The position numbers were made by a program, and so were the translations under genes. Positions 53,165-61,997 of a DNA stretch of 63,807 nt are shown here, piece by piece. Numbering within the stretch: the first letter of the stretch is position 1; every line of letters starts with the position of its first letter. Source of the stretch: Cesiribacter sp. SM1 (GTDB lineage Bacteria; Bacteroidota; Bacteroidia; Cytophagales; Cyclobacteriaceae); assembly GCF_020178975.1 (NCBI RefSeq), contig NZ_JAHXBU010000002.1:1-63807 (forward strand), in the 5' to 3' direction. The notes below the pieces were generated by a model. The model was not told where the DNA came from. It did not search any database and worked only from the letters and a program-made list of their open reading frames with translations.

Positions 53165-53930
53165 TATGATAGTTTCTATTGTATAGAATCAGCTTCATTT
53201 GTAGCTGATGATTCTTCAGTTTCTTTGAGAAGCAGCCATCGTGGCGCGCTAGTTCTCACAAACCTGTTGTTTCTGGCTCTAAGACTGGTATTGACTCCCT
53301 TTATGTACTTGGTGCATGCTTTTCCTATAAGGTGTTTTCAGCAGGCAGCACAACAGAGAAAGCTTTCCAGTCATCGGCCGCCATGGCACGGTGCAGAAGA
53401 GTTCAATTTGAAGTTCATCCAACTGCTTATAAAGCAGTTCAACGGTATGCCAGCTTCTGTCTCCCCTTTGCCAGGCTGCGCGCCCGGAGCCAGCACCTCA
53501 TCAGTTTCAGGGATATAAGCGTAAGGGAGCCACTGCATGTTTTCTTTGCTCTCAACAAAGCTATATAGCTCATCTATCTGCACCTTATCATAGCTGTTTT
53601 GCCAGTGCTTGATGCTTAGCTGCTTCACCCTTTACTCTATAATCTTTACCGCTGTTTGTCTGTGTTCTCCAGTGATAAATGCTATATCCATGAGCCCACA
53701 GTTCCTGATGAGCCTGGGCGGCACGGCATCTTCAGTACTTGCTTTCGCTGCTGCTGGCAGTAGCCCTTTTTTACATACTCCTGTTGGAATTGTTTTCTAC
53801 AGCTGGAGCATCGCAGCGGCTGGGCGCCCCCGGCGAACCGCAGAAAATTCTGCTTTCCATTGGCCTTACGACTGTTTTTCCATACCTTACTACTACGGCA
53901 GGGCAGGTAATTGAGATTGTTATTTCGCAC
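53165..53930 (-). pseudogene. IS1-family transposase remnant
   Basis: Read on the minus strand across several frames: an InsA-like zinc finger near 53850-53730 (FAGGAQPLRCSSCRKQFQQE, YVKKGY), the middle KVQIDELYSFVESKENMQWL at ~53580 and a C-terminus GKACTKYIKGVNTSLRARNN near 53300. The order and motifs are those of IS1 transposase; frameshifts and gaps make it dead. Confidence 0.65.
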
Positions 53931-54205
53931 ATAACCCTCTCTAAACCAAACCCTACTGCTTTTTATTCTCCTATCATATATTCTGTACCACTACCGATAT
54001 ATTTATATGGGGTGATTTTCCGAATGCTACTTCTATTTTTAATCTAAGTTCACAAAGTCGTGGCCGGGATGGAAATAATCAGTCGAGTGATCGGTTGGTC
54101 ATTCCAATTGGTTTCGATGCCTACAGCATGTGGGATAATTTGTATAGGCAAACGTTCTTAATGCCAAAATTGAAGGATAGCCCGTTTAACAACAATCGAT
54201 TGAAT

Positions 54206-57200
54206 ATGTCAATAAAAAAGACTTTCTGGTATGTCTTATATTTTTCAATGGTATCTTTTATAGGGTGCGGTGAAAAAGATAGCGGAGAAGAAAATAATCA
54301 GAGCGCTGAAACAGCAAAGTTTAGCGGCGAGAAGTTTAACGAACATATTAGATCGACCCCGGCACGTACACCCGAGGAAGAACGGCTGGGTTTTAAGCTC
54401 CCGGAAGGCTTTGAAATAGAACTTTTTGCTTCTGAACCAGAAATTGGCAAGCCTATCAACATAAGCTTTGATGCGAAGGGGCGCATGTGGGTAACGCAAT
54501 CGTATGAATACCCTTTTCCCGCCGAAGGGCAGGGAAAAGACAAAATCACCATTCTTGAAGATACCGACGGAGACGGTAAAGCAGATTTATTTACGCAATT
54601 CAATGATACCCTGAATATCCCATTAGGGATATTGCCCATGACAGATGGGGCAGTTGCCTACAGCATTCCCAATATCTATAGGTTTACTGATACGGATAAG
54701 GTTGGCAAGGCCGACAAGCAAAAAACCTTGCTGGGTCCATTCCAGCACAAAGATACCCATGGAATGGTCAATAATTTTATCCGGGGGTATGATGGATGGA
54801 TTCATGCCTGCCATGGATTTACCAATGAATCAAAGGTAGCAGGAGCAGATGGAGATTCCATATTTATGGTTTCAGGCAATACGTTCAGATTCAAACCCGA
54901 TGGCAGTCGGGTGGAGCATATGACGCACGGAAGGATTAACCCTTTTGGTCTGGCATATGATGAGTGGGGCTACCTCTATTCGACAGATTGCCATACCTCA
55001 CCGCTATATCAACTGATCAAGGGGGGAGAATACTACCAATGGGGAAGAGAAGAAGGAATGGGTTTTGCGCCTGACATGAAACCTTTGGAAGACGAAGCTA
55101 CAGCGCTTGCCGGTATAGCCTATTATGCAGACCAACACTTTCCTAAAGAATTCCAGCATAATTTTTATATAGGTGATGTAGTTGCCTGCAGGGTCTATCG
55201 GAATTCATTTGAATTTAAAGGGTCCTCTCCGGTAGGGAAAAAAGAAGATGATTTTATTTTAAGTGAAGACCCGTGGTTCAGGCCGGTAGATGTGAAATTG
55301 GGTCCGGATGGGGCTCTGTATATAGCAGATTTTTATAATAGCATTATCGGGCATTATGAAGTTCCTTTGGAGCACCCCAAAAGAGATAAAATAAGGGGAA
55401 GAATTTGGAGAATTACCTATAAGGGGGCAAAAAACGAAAAGGTAGACTGGTCTGCTGCGCCCCTCAATGATTTAATTGCAGCGCTTGATGCTGATAACCT
55501 TGCCGTGAGGATGACTGCAGCAGACCAGCTTGTTGACAGGATCGGGCAACCCGCCGTTGCTGCAGTAAAGGCAATGTATAATAAAAAAGAGATTAGCACC
55601 AGAAAGTATATTCATGGACTGTGGGTGCTTCAGCGTTTGAATGGGCTCGACGAGGAGCTTATTAAAAAATCTTTGGCGCAGTCAGAGCCAGTTATAAAAG
55701 TACACACACTGGGAATACTGGAAGAGCGTGAAGTAAACGGTAAGGATTTTTACCCTTTAATTTTATATGCGCTTCATGACAAAGATCCTCACGTACAACG
55801 AGCAGCAGTGCAATTGTTGGTGCGGTATGCAACGATCGAAACGCTGGAAACAGCCCTTGCTTTCAGGAAAGAAATTCCTGATTATGATTCTCACATGATT
55901 TATGCTACCAGGTTAAGTATCAGAAATTTGGTAAGAAATGAAGCGCTGATGGAGCAGGTACTAGCCAGTGATTGGGAGCAGGAGGATGCAAAAAATCTTG
56001 CGGATGTTATGTTAGGTGTGCCTTCAGAAGGTGCTGGCTTATTTTTAGCAGGATATCTGAACAGTAGTAGGGAAGAATATAGGATGAAAGATAAATTTCA
56101 GCATGCAGCCAGGTTTATGCCCCCAGGGCAACTAGAGGAATTCATAAGGGCCTCTATGGAAAATCAGGGAAAGCATATTGATTCAGAATTCTTGAAATTT
56201 AGTGGTATTCGACAGGGTATAGAACAAAGAGGAGGTGCTGAACCTATACAAATGCAGCAGTGGGGAAAAATACTTGCTGTGAATATTCTGAAAAATTATA
56301 GTCCGGAAGATGCCGGGAAATCAGATGAAGTCAGAATCAGGCAATTATTTGCTATTGATTTGGCCGGTGACTATAAAATCAGAAATGTAGCACCTCAATT
56401 AAAGGCTTTTGTTGCAGTAAGAGAAAAACAGGTTCCCGAATTAACAACAGCTGCTTTAAATGCATTGTTAAAATTAGATGCCGAGGCAAATGCGGTGCTT
56501 GCTAAAAGTTTGATTACGGATGAGGCGGTTCCTGAAAATCTAAAAATTCAAATAGCTTATTTGTTGGGAGATTTTCCAGGACCGGTGGTCAATGAAGTTT
56601 TGGAGGCGGTAGAGAATCCTTCCCCTGAACTGCAAAGGGCAATTGTGATGTCCATGTCGAACTCACCGGAAGGATTGGCAAATATTTTCAATAAGGTCAG
56701 AAGCGGGGAATTGTTTCCAAGAATTCTGCTAGACCCAAAGGTGGAGGAGAGAATAGCTATTAATGCCTCTCCCAGGCATCAAAAGGAATTTGAGGCACTC
56801 ACTGCAGATCTTGATCCGGTAAGCAAAGAAAAAGAGATGCTGCTTTTTAACCGCTTAGAGAATTTTAGATTAAACCGGGAAAGCTTATCTGCCGATTCCG
56901 GTCACATCGTCTTTGCTCAACACTGCTCTACTTGTCACCAGGTTGCTAACGAAGGCGGTAAAATTGGACCACAACTCGATGGTGTGGGCAAATGGGGAGA
57001 ACGTGCACTGGCCGAAAAAATCCTGGATCCAAACCGGAATATTTCCGAAGCTTTCCGAACATATACCATTAAATTAAAAGACAGCAAAGTGATGACCGGG
57101 CTGTACCGTCGTGATGAGGGTGAGGTAATTGTTTTTGCAGACATTGGAGGAAATGAATTTTCGGTCCCTAAGAAAGATATCGCAGAACAAAAAGCTTCTA

Positions 57201-57292
57201 AATACACACTGATGCCTGATCATTTCGGAAATGTGCTTTCAGAGGCTGAGTTCAACAACCTGGTTGCTTATTTATTAAACTTAAAAAGCTGA
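54206..57292 (+). CDS. PVC-type heme-binding membrane-bound dehydrogenase lipoprotein
   Basis: 1028 aa from the ATG at 54206 with lipobox SFIGC. An N-terminal six-bladed propeller of the glucose/sorbosone dehydrogenase type (KLPEGFEIELFASEPEIGKP, TILEDTDGDGKADLFTQF) is followed by HEAT-like repeats (~460-800) and a C-terminal cytochrome c domain with CSTCHQ (Cys near 907), then the PVC-specific ILDPNRNISEAFRTYTIKLK. These proteins oxidise sugars or related compounds at the cell surface. The FG-GAP lipoprotein starts 3 bp after its stop. Confidence 0.9.
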   Translation: MSIKKTFWYVLYFSMVSFIGCGEKDSGEENNQSAETAKFSGEKFNEHIRSTPARTPEEERLGFKLPEGFEIELFASEPEIGKPINISFDAKGRMWVTQSYEYPFPAEGQGKDKITILEDTDGDGKADLFTQFNDTLNIPLGILPMTDGAVAYSIPNIYRFTDTDKVGKADKQKTLLGPFQHKDTHGMVNNFIRGYDGWIHACHGFTNESKVAGADGDSIFMVSGNTFRFKPDGSRVEHMTHGRINPFGLAYDEWGYLYSTDCHTSPLYQLIKGGEYYQWGREEGMGFAPDMKPLEDEATALAGIAYYADQHFPKEFQHNFYIGDVVACRVYRNSFEFKGSSPVGKKEDDFILSEDPWFRPVDVKLGPDGALYIADFYNSIIGHYEVPLEHPKRDKIRGRIWRITYKGAKNEKVDWSAAPLNDLIAALDADNLAVRMTAADQLVDRIGQPAVAAVKAMYNKKEISTRKYIHGLWVLQRLNGLDEELIKKSLAQSEPVIKVHTLGILEEREVNGKDFYPLILYALHDKDPHVQRAAVQLLVRYATIETLETALAFRKEIPDYDSHMIYATRLSIRNLVRNEALMEQVLASDWEQEDAKNLADVMLGVPSEGAGLFLAGYLNSSREEYRMKDKFQHAARFMPPGQLEEFIRASMENQGKHIDSEFLKFSGIRQGIEQRGGAEPIQMQQWGKILAVNILKNYSPEDAGKSDEVRIRQLFAIDLAGDYKIRNVAPQLKAFVAVREKQVPELTTAALNALLKLDAEANAVLAKSLITDEAVPENLKIQIAYLLGDFPGPVVNEVLEAVENPSPELQRAIVMSMSNSPEGLANIFNKVRSGELFPRILLDPKVEERIAINASPRHQKEFEALTADLDPVSKEKEMLLFNRLENFRLNRESLSADSGHIVFAQHCSTCHQVANEGGKIGPQLDGVGKWGERALAEKILDPNRNISEAFRTYTIKLKDSKVMTGLYRRDEGEVIVFADIGGNEFSVPKKDIAEQKASKYTLMPDHFGNVLSEAEFNNLVAYLLNLKS

Positions 57293-57295
57293 GGC

Positions 57296-58546
57296 ATGGG
57301 TGTAAAAAATACATTCATTAGATTAGTAGGAGCGTCGTTAACGGCCGTATTTTTTGCGACTATTGGAATTTCCTGCAATAAAAACACAAATGCACGAAGT
57401 GAAAAATCGACTGTGACTGCGAATGCAACACGTGATGATAAAAGTAATTTTAGAAAACACATCATATCAAAAGATTTTATCTCTGAGGGCGTAGCGGCGG
57501 CAGATGTAAATAAAGATGGCAGCATAGACATCATGGCTGGTGCCTATTGGTTCGAAGCTCCTGATTGGAAACAACATGAAATTTTCCCGGGAAAAACATT
57601 TGATCCTGCAACTGAGTACAGCAATTCATTTTTAAACCTGAGTCTCGACGTCAACCTGGATGGCTGGGAAGATCTTGTTGTGATCGCTTTTCCCGGTGAA
57701 CCTGCTGTCTGGTATGAAAACCCGCAAAATAAGTCAGGGAATTGGCAGAAACATGCCATTGACGATGCAGTGGGAGTTGGTAATGAATCCCCCAACTTTG
57801 TTGATGTTGATGGAGATGGCCGCGTGGATATTTTATGTGCTGACACCCGGAAGAGTCAAATTGTATGGTTAAAAGCGCCTGTTCAAAAAGATTCTCTGCA
57901 GTGGAAAATATTCGCTATTAGTAAAGAAAACGCACCGGGAACTGAACAGTTTTCACATGGACTGGGATTAGGAGACGTAAACAAGGATGGTAGAAGAGAT
58001 ATCACTATTAAAGACGGCTGGTGGGAAGCACCTGAAGATCCTACACAAGGGGATTGGAAATTTCATAAGGCTAATTTCGGCGAGGATTGTGCGCATATGC
58101 ATGTACTGGATGTAACGGGAGACGGACTTAATGATGTTATTAATTCATCCGCGCATAAATATGGCATTTGGTGGCATGAGCAAGTTCAAGAGGCGGGTAG
58201 TGAGCCCCAGTGGAAAACCCATTTAATCAGTAAAGATTTATCTCAAACCCATGCATTGGCATTAGAAGATCTGAACAACGATGATAAACCGGACCTTGTT
58301 ACAGGAAAGCGTTTTTTTGCACATAATGATTCGGACATTGACCCCGGAACCCACGATCCGGCTTTATTGATCTGGCTTGAGTTCATGCCCGGAAAAACAC
58401 CGTATTGGGAGATTCACGAAATAGACAATGATTCCGGGGTGGGGTTGAATATTGTTACTGAGGACATTAACAAAGATGGGATGTCAGATATTGTGGTAGC
58501 CAATAAAAAGGGCGTTTTCTATTTTGAAAATACTATGGCGAAATAA
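57296..58546 (+). CDS. FG-GAP/VCBS-repeat lipoprotein
   Basis: 416 aa. Lipobox FATIGISC. Repeated Asp-rich loops (ADVNKDGSIDIMAG, VDVDGDGRVDILCAD, GDVNKDGRRDITIKDG, EDLNNDDKPDLVTGK, EDINKDGMSDIVVANK) form a beta-propeller of the integrin-alpha type. It is translationally linked to the dehydrogenase (3-bp gap) and probably binds the same substrate or stabilises the enzyme (inference). Confidence 0.88.
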   Translation: MGVKNTFIRLVGASLTAVFFATIGISCNKNTNARSEKSTVTANATRDDKSNFRKHIISKDFISEGVAAADVNKDGSIDIMAGAYWFEAPDWKQHEIFPGKTFDPATEYSNSFLNLSLDVNLDGWEDLVVIAFPGEPAVWYENPQNKSGNWQKHAIDDAVGVGNESPNFVDVDGDGRVDILCADTRKSQIVWLKAPVQKDSLQWKIFAISKENAPGTEQFSHGLGLGDVNKDGRRDITIKDGWWEAPEDPTQGDWKFHKANFGEDCAHMHVLDVTGDGLNDVINSSAHKYGIWWHEQVQEAGSEPQWKTHLISKDLSQTHALALEDLNNDDKPDLVTGKRFFAHNDSDIDPGTHDPALLIWLEFMPGKTPYWEIHEIDNDSGVGLNIVTEDINKDGMSDIVVANKKGVFYFENTMAK

Positions 58547-59179
58547 CGGGAGGATTACCTTGAAATTTTTCTTTTTTCTTCAGGTCAAATTTCTTTAAAC
58601 AGGAAAGCACCCATAGCTACCCTTTCAACAAAATACAGCCCCCTTTCCGAAGTGTTGCAACGGAAGAGGTCTACGATTATTCCTAGGTGGGAGAGACATT
58701 GGTTGGAATGCTTCTTCCTAAAATATCAATCATATATTCATATCGTTAGCTGCTTCTGATTAATTTTAAAATATAAAGATTAAATATCGGCACATGAACT
58801 AATCAGGAAGTTAATTAGTAGGCATACTAATTATATCCAACAGGTTCGATTCCTGTCGAACACACTTGATATTAACATCACCTAATGAATCCTGTGTAAG
58901 ACATTAAATATGATTTGATGAGGCATGGATGCCTCCTGATTATGAGTGACTATATCCAATATAAGCAATTTTATAAAATTGTACTTAATTAATATTAATG
59001 GGTCCGTGATGCCTACGCTTTTGTAGAATTAAGATACATCCATTTCTGATTAGCCAAAACACTTCTGGTAATTCCGTACAATATAAGGCAACTATAAATT
59101 TCAACACTTCGGAAAGGGGAATTTCCGAAGGTGAGTTAAGGTTTTGACAGGTACGGCAGGGTAGGGGTACATGTTATGC
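58547..59179. other. 633-bp interval holding a tRNA 3' fragment
   Basis: No gene. It contains an 8-bp hairpin (58813-58832) and an isolated tRNA-like T-arm and 3' strand (58839-58864). Confidence 0.6.
58839..58864 (+). other. tRNA 3'-end fragment (possible att remnant)
   Basis: ACAGGTTCGATTCCTGT is a complete T-arm (5-bp stem, TTCGATT loop), followed by CGAACAC like a 3' acceptor strand. The matching 5' strand GTGTTCG and the D and anticodon arms are absent upstream. A tRNA 3' piece alone is what an integrating element leaves at its far end. Confidence 0.55.
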
Positions 59180-59622
59180 TTAAATAAACCTATTCTGTAG
59201 CTTCTGTAGAAAAGCATCCGCATCCCGGTACTTTTTGCCAATAGGAATCACCTTGTCCAGCACATAAATGTGATTGTCCTCTATCTTTTGAATCAAGCGG
59301 GTATTGATGATGTAGGATTTATGCACGCGCGCAAAGCCAGTAGGGTGGAGGGCTGCGAACTCTTTCATGCGTTTGTACACAATTGTTTTGGCGGTAGGGG
59401 AGACCAGTAGCACGTATTCTTTCATGCCCTCCAGATAGCCGATGTCACTCCAATGAAGCTGAAGCATTTTCTTTCCGCTCTTCACAAAGAAGGCATCTGC
59501 CGGGGTGGGATCAGCTTTGTTAGCTTCTGTTTCAAGGGCTATCCGGGCTTTTTGTACTGCCTGCAAAAAGCGTGGGTAAGTAATGGGCTTTAGAAGGTAA
59601 TCGACAGTGTTGTGCTCGTAGT
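59180..59622 (-). pseudogene. LytTR response regulator, N-terminus lost to an IS
   Basis: The readable part begins YEHNTVDYLLKPITYPRFLQ (end of a receiver domain, with the KP motif) at the IS border, followed by a complete LytTR DNA-binding domain (FVKSGKKMLQLHWSDIGYLE, HKSYIINTRLIQKI). The phospho-acceptor part is missing. A shorter translation from an internal start (59566) would be a bare LytTR domain. Confidence 0.8.
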
Positions 59623-60393
59623 ATAATGGACCCCGAAAATAGGACAGCAGTTTAAAGTGTAAAAACCATTAAGTTGTTGACCTATGCAAAAGAGAAGATC
59701 CTTTTCAGCTGAATTTAAAGTTAAAGTTGCATTCGAGGCACTGAAAGAACAGCAAACCCTCCAGGAACTTGCCCAGAAGTATGAACTGCATCCAAATCAG
59801 ATATCTGCTTGGAAGCAGGAGTTTCTGGAAAAATCTGCCAGTGTTTTCTCCCAAGGGAAAAAGAAAGAAGAAGCTACTGTAGACACTGGCAAGCTCTACG
59901 AGGAGATTGGCAGGCTGAAGGTAGAGGTAGATCGCCCGGCGACCCGGTTTCTAAAAAAAAGAGTTTAGCAAAGCCAGTGGAGGAGAAAAGAGCTATGATC
60001 GAGGTTGATCATCCTGTTTTGAGTATCAGCAGGCAGTGCGAGCTTATTGGCCTGTCCAGATCTGTGTTCTATTATCAGCCCGCAAAAGCTGATGAGGATA
60101 ACCTTCGGCTTATGGAAGAGATTGACAGGCTCTACCTGCAGTACCCCTTTTATGGTAGTCGAAAAATGACAAAGGAGCTTAATTGCAGGGGATATGAAGT
60201 AAATCGCAAGCGCATCCAGAGGCTTTACCAACTCATGGGTATACAGGCTATTGGGCCAAAGCCAAATACCAGCAAGCCAGTGAAAGACCACAAGATTTAC
60301 CCCTACCTGCTCAGGAATCTGAAGATTGATCAGGTGAACCAAGTATGGGCAACGGATCTGACCTGCATTCCCATGCCTACTGGATTCATGTAC
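59623..60393 (+). mobile_element. truncated IS3-family element
   Basis: The left end TGGACCCCGAAAATAGGACA is typical of IS3 elements. OrfA is present; OrfB stops right after the first catalytic Asp. No right end is seen: the sequence switches near 60393 to unrelated DNA. Confidence 0.75.
59684..59968 (+). CDS. IS3-family transposase OrfA
   Basis: 94 aa: RRSFSAEFKVKVAFEALKEQ, then LAQKYELHPNQISAWKQEFL (HTH) and a zipper-like C-terminus. An A8G run near 59952-59960 suits -1 frameshifting into OrfB, whose frame begins there. Confidence 0.83.
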   Translation: MQKRRSFSAEFKVKVAFEALKEQQTLQELAQKYELHPNQISAWKQEFLEKSASVFSQGKKKEEATVDTGKLYEEIGRLKVEVDRPATRFLKKRV

Positions 60394-60432
60394 CATGCTG
60401 GCAAGGTCTTTTTCTTCATCAAATACGCGTAG
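59995..60432 (+). pseudogene. IS3-family transposase OrfB, truncated
   Basis: VLSISRQCELIGLSRSVFYY, then YPFYGSRKMTKELNCRGYEV and VNQVWATDLTCIPMPTGFMY; the catalytic core ends after the first Asp. The last ~12 codons before the stop at 60432 derive from the adjoining minus-strand gene remnant, not from the IS. Confidence 0.78.
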
Positions 60433-60490
60433 GTGGCTGTTTACCATGTGGCCCAGCTTGCGGGCATCTGGTAAATCGCTGGCCCTTTTC
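60394..60490 (-). pseudogene. short gene remnant at the IS3 border
   Basis: A minus-strand frame reads ASDLPDARKLGHMVNSHLRV, then FDEEKDLASM, up to the IS border. It follows the SecB-like gene closely and could have been the operon's next gene, cut by the IS. Family not recognised. Confidence 0.35.
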
Positions 60491-60955
60491 CTATTGCTGC
60501 TTAGTGGCTTCCGAACCTGTTTTGATCTGCATAAAAAGCTCGGTGGGATTAAGGATAGGCAGCATCAGCTGGTTGTGTCGGGTGCCGCTGAGATTACGGG
60601 CTAGCAAGGCACGCAAATGGCTGATGGCAATGCTCAACATGGTAATGACTGCCTGATCGGGCAAATTAATTCGCTCTTGTTCGCCCTGCCTGGTGGCCAG
60701 TTTTTTCAGGTTTTCTACCTTATAGTCGGTCCGCACCTTGCCGCCGGCTAATACTTTTGTGGGTTCATCGGGCAAATGAAAGCCTGCCTCTACCGTAAAA
60801 CGCACCAGCTCTTCTGCCAGCTGTGGAGCAAAGCTTAGGCTTATGTTAAGCCCCGCTTCTTTTCCGGTCGGCAAGCTCAGCTCTTCGTTTACAAAAAAGC
60901 CTAATTCGGCAATGCCCGCAATACTCAGGCCCAGGTTTACCTTTTTTTCGTCCAT
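60491..60955 (-). CDS. SecB-like chaperone (third gene of a toxin-antitoxin-chaperone operon)
   Basis: 154 aa from the ATG at 60953-60955. Strands such as AGLNISLSFAPQLAEELVRF, an elongated core, and the C-terminal AVITMLSIAISHLRALLARN, then MLPILNPTELF, match SecB proteins, where the last helix precedes the PxLxLPxxNP-type motif. Position right after an XRE antitoxin copies the TAC operon of Mycobacterium (higB1-higA1-Rv1957). The chaperone would protect a labile antitoxin. The assignment is by pattern, not search. Confidence 0.6.
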   Translation of the reverse strand: MDEKKVNLGLSIAGIAELGFFVNEELSLPTGKEAGLNISLSFAPQLAEELVRFTVEAGFHLPDEPTKVLAGGKVRTDYKVENLKKLATRQGEQERINLPDQAVITMLSIAISHLRALLARNLSGTRHNQLMLPILNPTELFMQIKTGSEATKQQ

Positions 60956-60959
60956 AGGG

Positions 60960-61361
60960 CTAAGCAATTTGCAGGGCTTCGTATGGCCCGTTGTCCACCG
61001 CTACTTCAAAGTGGTAAGGGCTTACCGTGGTATGCAGTTGCACCGATACAAAACCATTGCTTTGCATATAACCCAGCTTTTTTTCCTGACTTTGGCTATA
61101 CGCTGCCAGGCTTTCTTCCAGGTCAATTTTGGGCGCTACACCCAGCGCAAGGCTAAGTTCTATAAGTTTTGTTAAGGAGAAGTTGAAATTACCATTGACA
61201 ATTTGGGAAATATAACCCTTGCTCACCCCTAACTCCCTGGCAAGCGCTGTTTGGTTAAGGCCCCGCTCTTCCATATAGAAATGCACCATACGGAAGATGT
61301 CATTTTGAACTCTTTCCAGCCAATACTCCGGTGTTTGATACAATTCTTTTCTTGAGATCAT
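60960..61361 (-). CDS. XRE-family antitoxin, HigA-like
   Basis: 133 aa. The HTH is at ~30-75 (EERGLNQTALARELGVSKGY, NFNFSLTKLIELSLALG). A ~50-residue C-terminal extension (YSQSQEKKLGYMQSNGFVSV, then YHFEVAVDNGPYEAL) has the place and size of a chaperone-addiction region in TAC antitoxins. It starts 2 bp after the toxin stop and 4 bp before the SecB-like gene. Confidence 0.8.
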   Translation of the reverse strand: MISRKELYQTPEYWLERVQNDIFRMVHFYMEERGLNQTALARELGVSKGYISQIVNGNFNFSLTKLIELSLALGVAPKIDLEESLAAYSQSQEKKLGYMQSNGFVSVQLHTTVSPYHFEVAVDNGPYEALQIA

Positions 61362-61363
61362 GA

Positions 61364-61753
61364 TTATCTGCTATTAAGATAAGCCTCTTTCAGCTTACGG
61401 AATCTTTTAATGTCTTTTGTCTGTGTGCCTTTCTTGCCGGCCAGCACTACTATTCGGCCTTTGTGCTCTTCGTGTATCAGGTATACCCGCAGGTGCTTTG
61501 TTTTAAGTTCGTATTCTTTAACCGGATCGTTTTTAGGCGTAAGATCCCGGCATTTTGTCTTAGGCATCGGATGTCTCATCTCAGCCATTTCCTGCATTCT
61601 TACCTGAACGGTAATTAATTCGCTGCTCAGGTTACCTTCGGCTCGTATTTGCGCTTCAAAAGCCTCGTATTGGCTTTCTCCGTCAACGGTAAGAAAGAAA
61701 AATTTAATTTTACCCCTTATTTCCTCTATCTCTTGTAACGCAAATATAGTCAT
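61364..61753 (-). CDS. HigB/RelE-superfamily (Gp49-like) toxin
   Basis: 129 aa. The C-terminal half carries the toxin core: VKEYELKTKHLRVYLIHEEH, then IVVLAGKKGTQTKDIKRFRK, including the basic residues used for RNA cleavage in this family. First gene of the minus-strand toxin-antitoxin-chaperone unit. Confidence 0.82.
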   Translation of the reverse strand: MTIFALQEIEEIRGKIKFFFLTVDGESQYEAFEAQIRAEGNLSSELITVQVRMQEMAEMRHPMPKTKCRDLTPKNDPVKEYELKTKHLRVYLIHEEHKGRIVVLAGKKGTQTKDIKRFRKLKEAYLNSR

Positions 61754-61837
61754 ATAGTTTAGTTATCGCTAAACACCCCTGAGTTTATTTCTCTTGTGCT
61801 TGATGCAAACCAGCGATTCTCATTAGATCAGATAAAA

Positions 61838-61995
61838 ATCTAAAAGCCAATCCCTGTCAGGTTTTCCCGAATCCGCTTCTCCAGCACGGCTCCCTCTTCA
61901 AACTGCCTCGCCAGCTCCTCCGTCAGCGTTTCATCTTTTCTTCAAAGGGCATCTCAACTTCTGCTTTGGAGCCCACATATCCGCCCGGTAACTTC
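61838..61995 (-). pseudogene. hsdM 3' remnant, copy 2
   Basis: GYVGSKAEVEMPFEEKMK, then TLTEELARQFEEGAVLEKRI, then RENLTGIGF, the last residues of a type I methyltransferase HsdM, with one frameshift. It directly adjoins the stop of the YhcG-type gene and repeats the 63016-63291 remnant. Confidence 0.75.
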
Positions 61996-61997
61996 CT

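Noticed and set aside
58790-58866. A complete tRNA gene
   Set aside because: Only the T-arm and a 3' acceptor strand are readable; no 5' acceptor, D or anticodon arm can be paired upstream.
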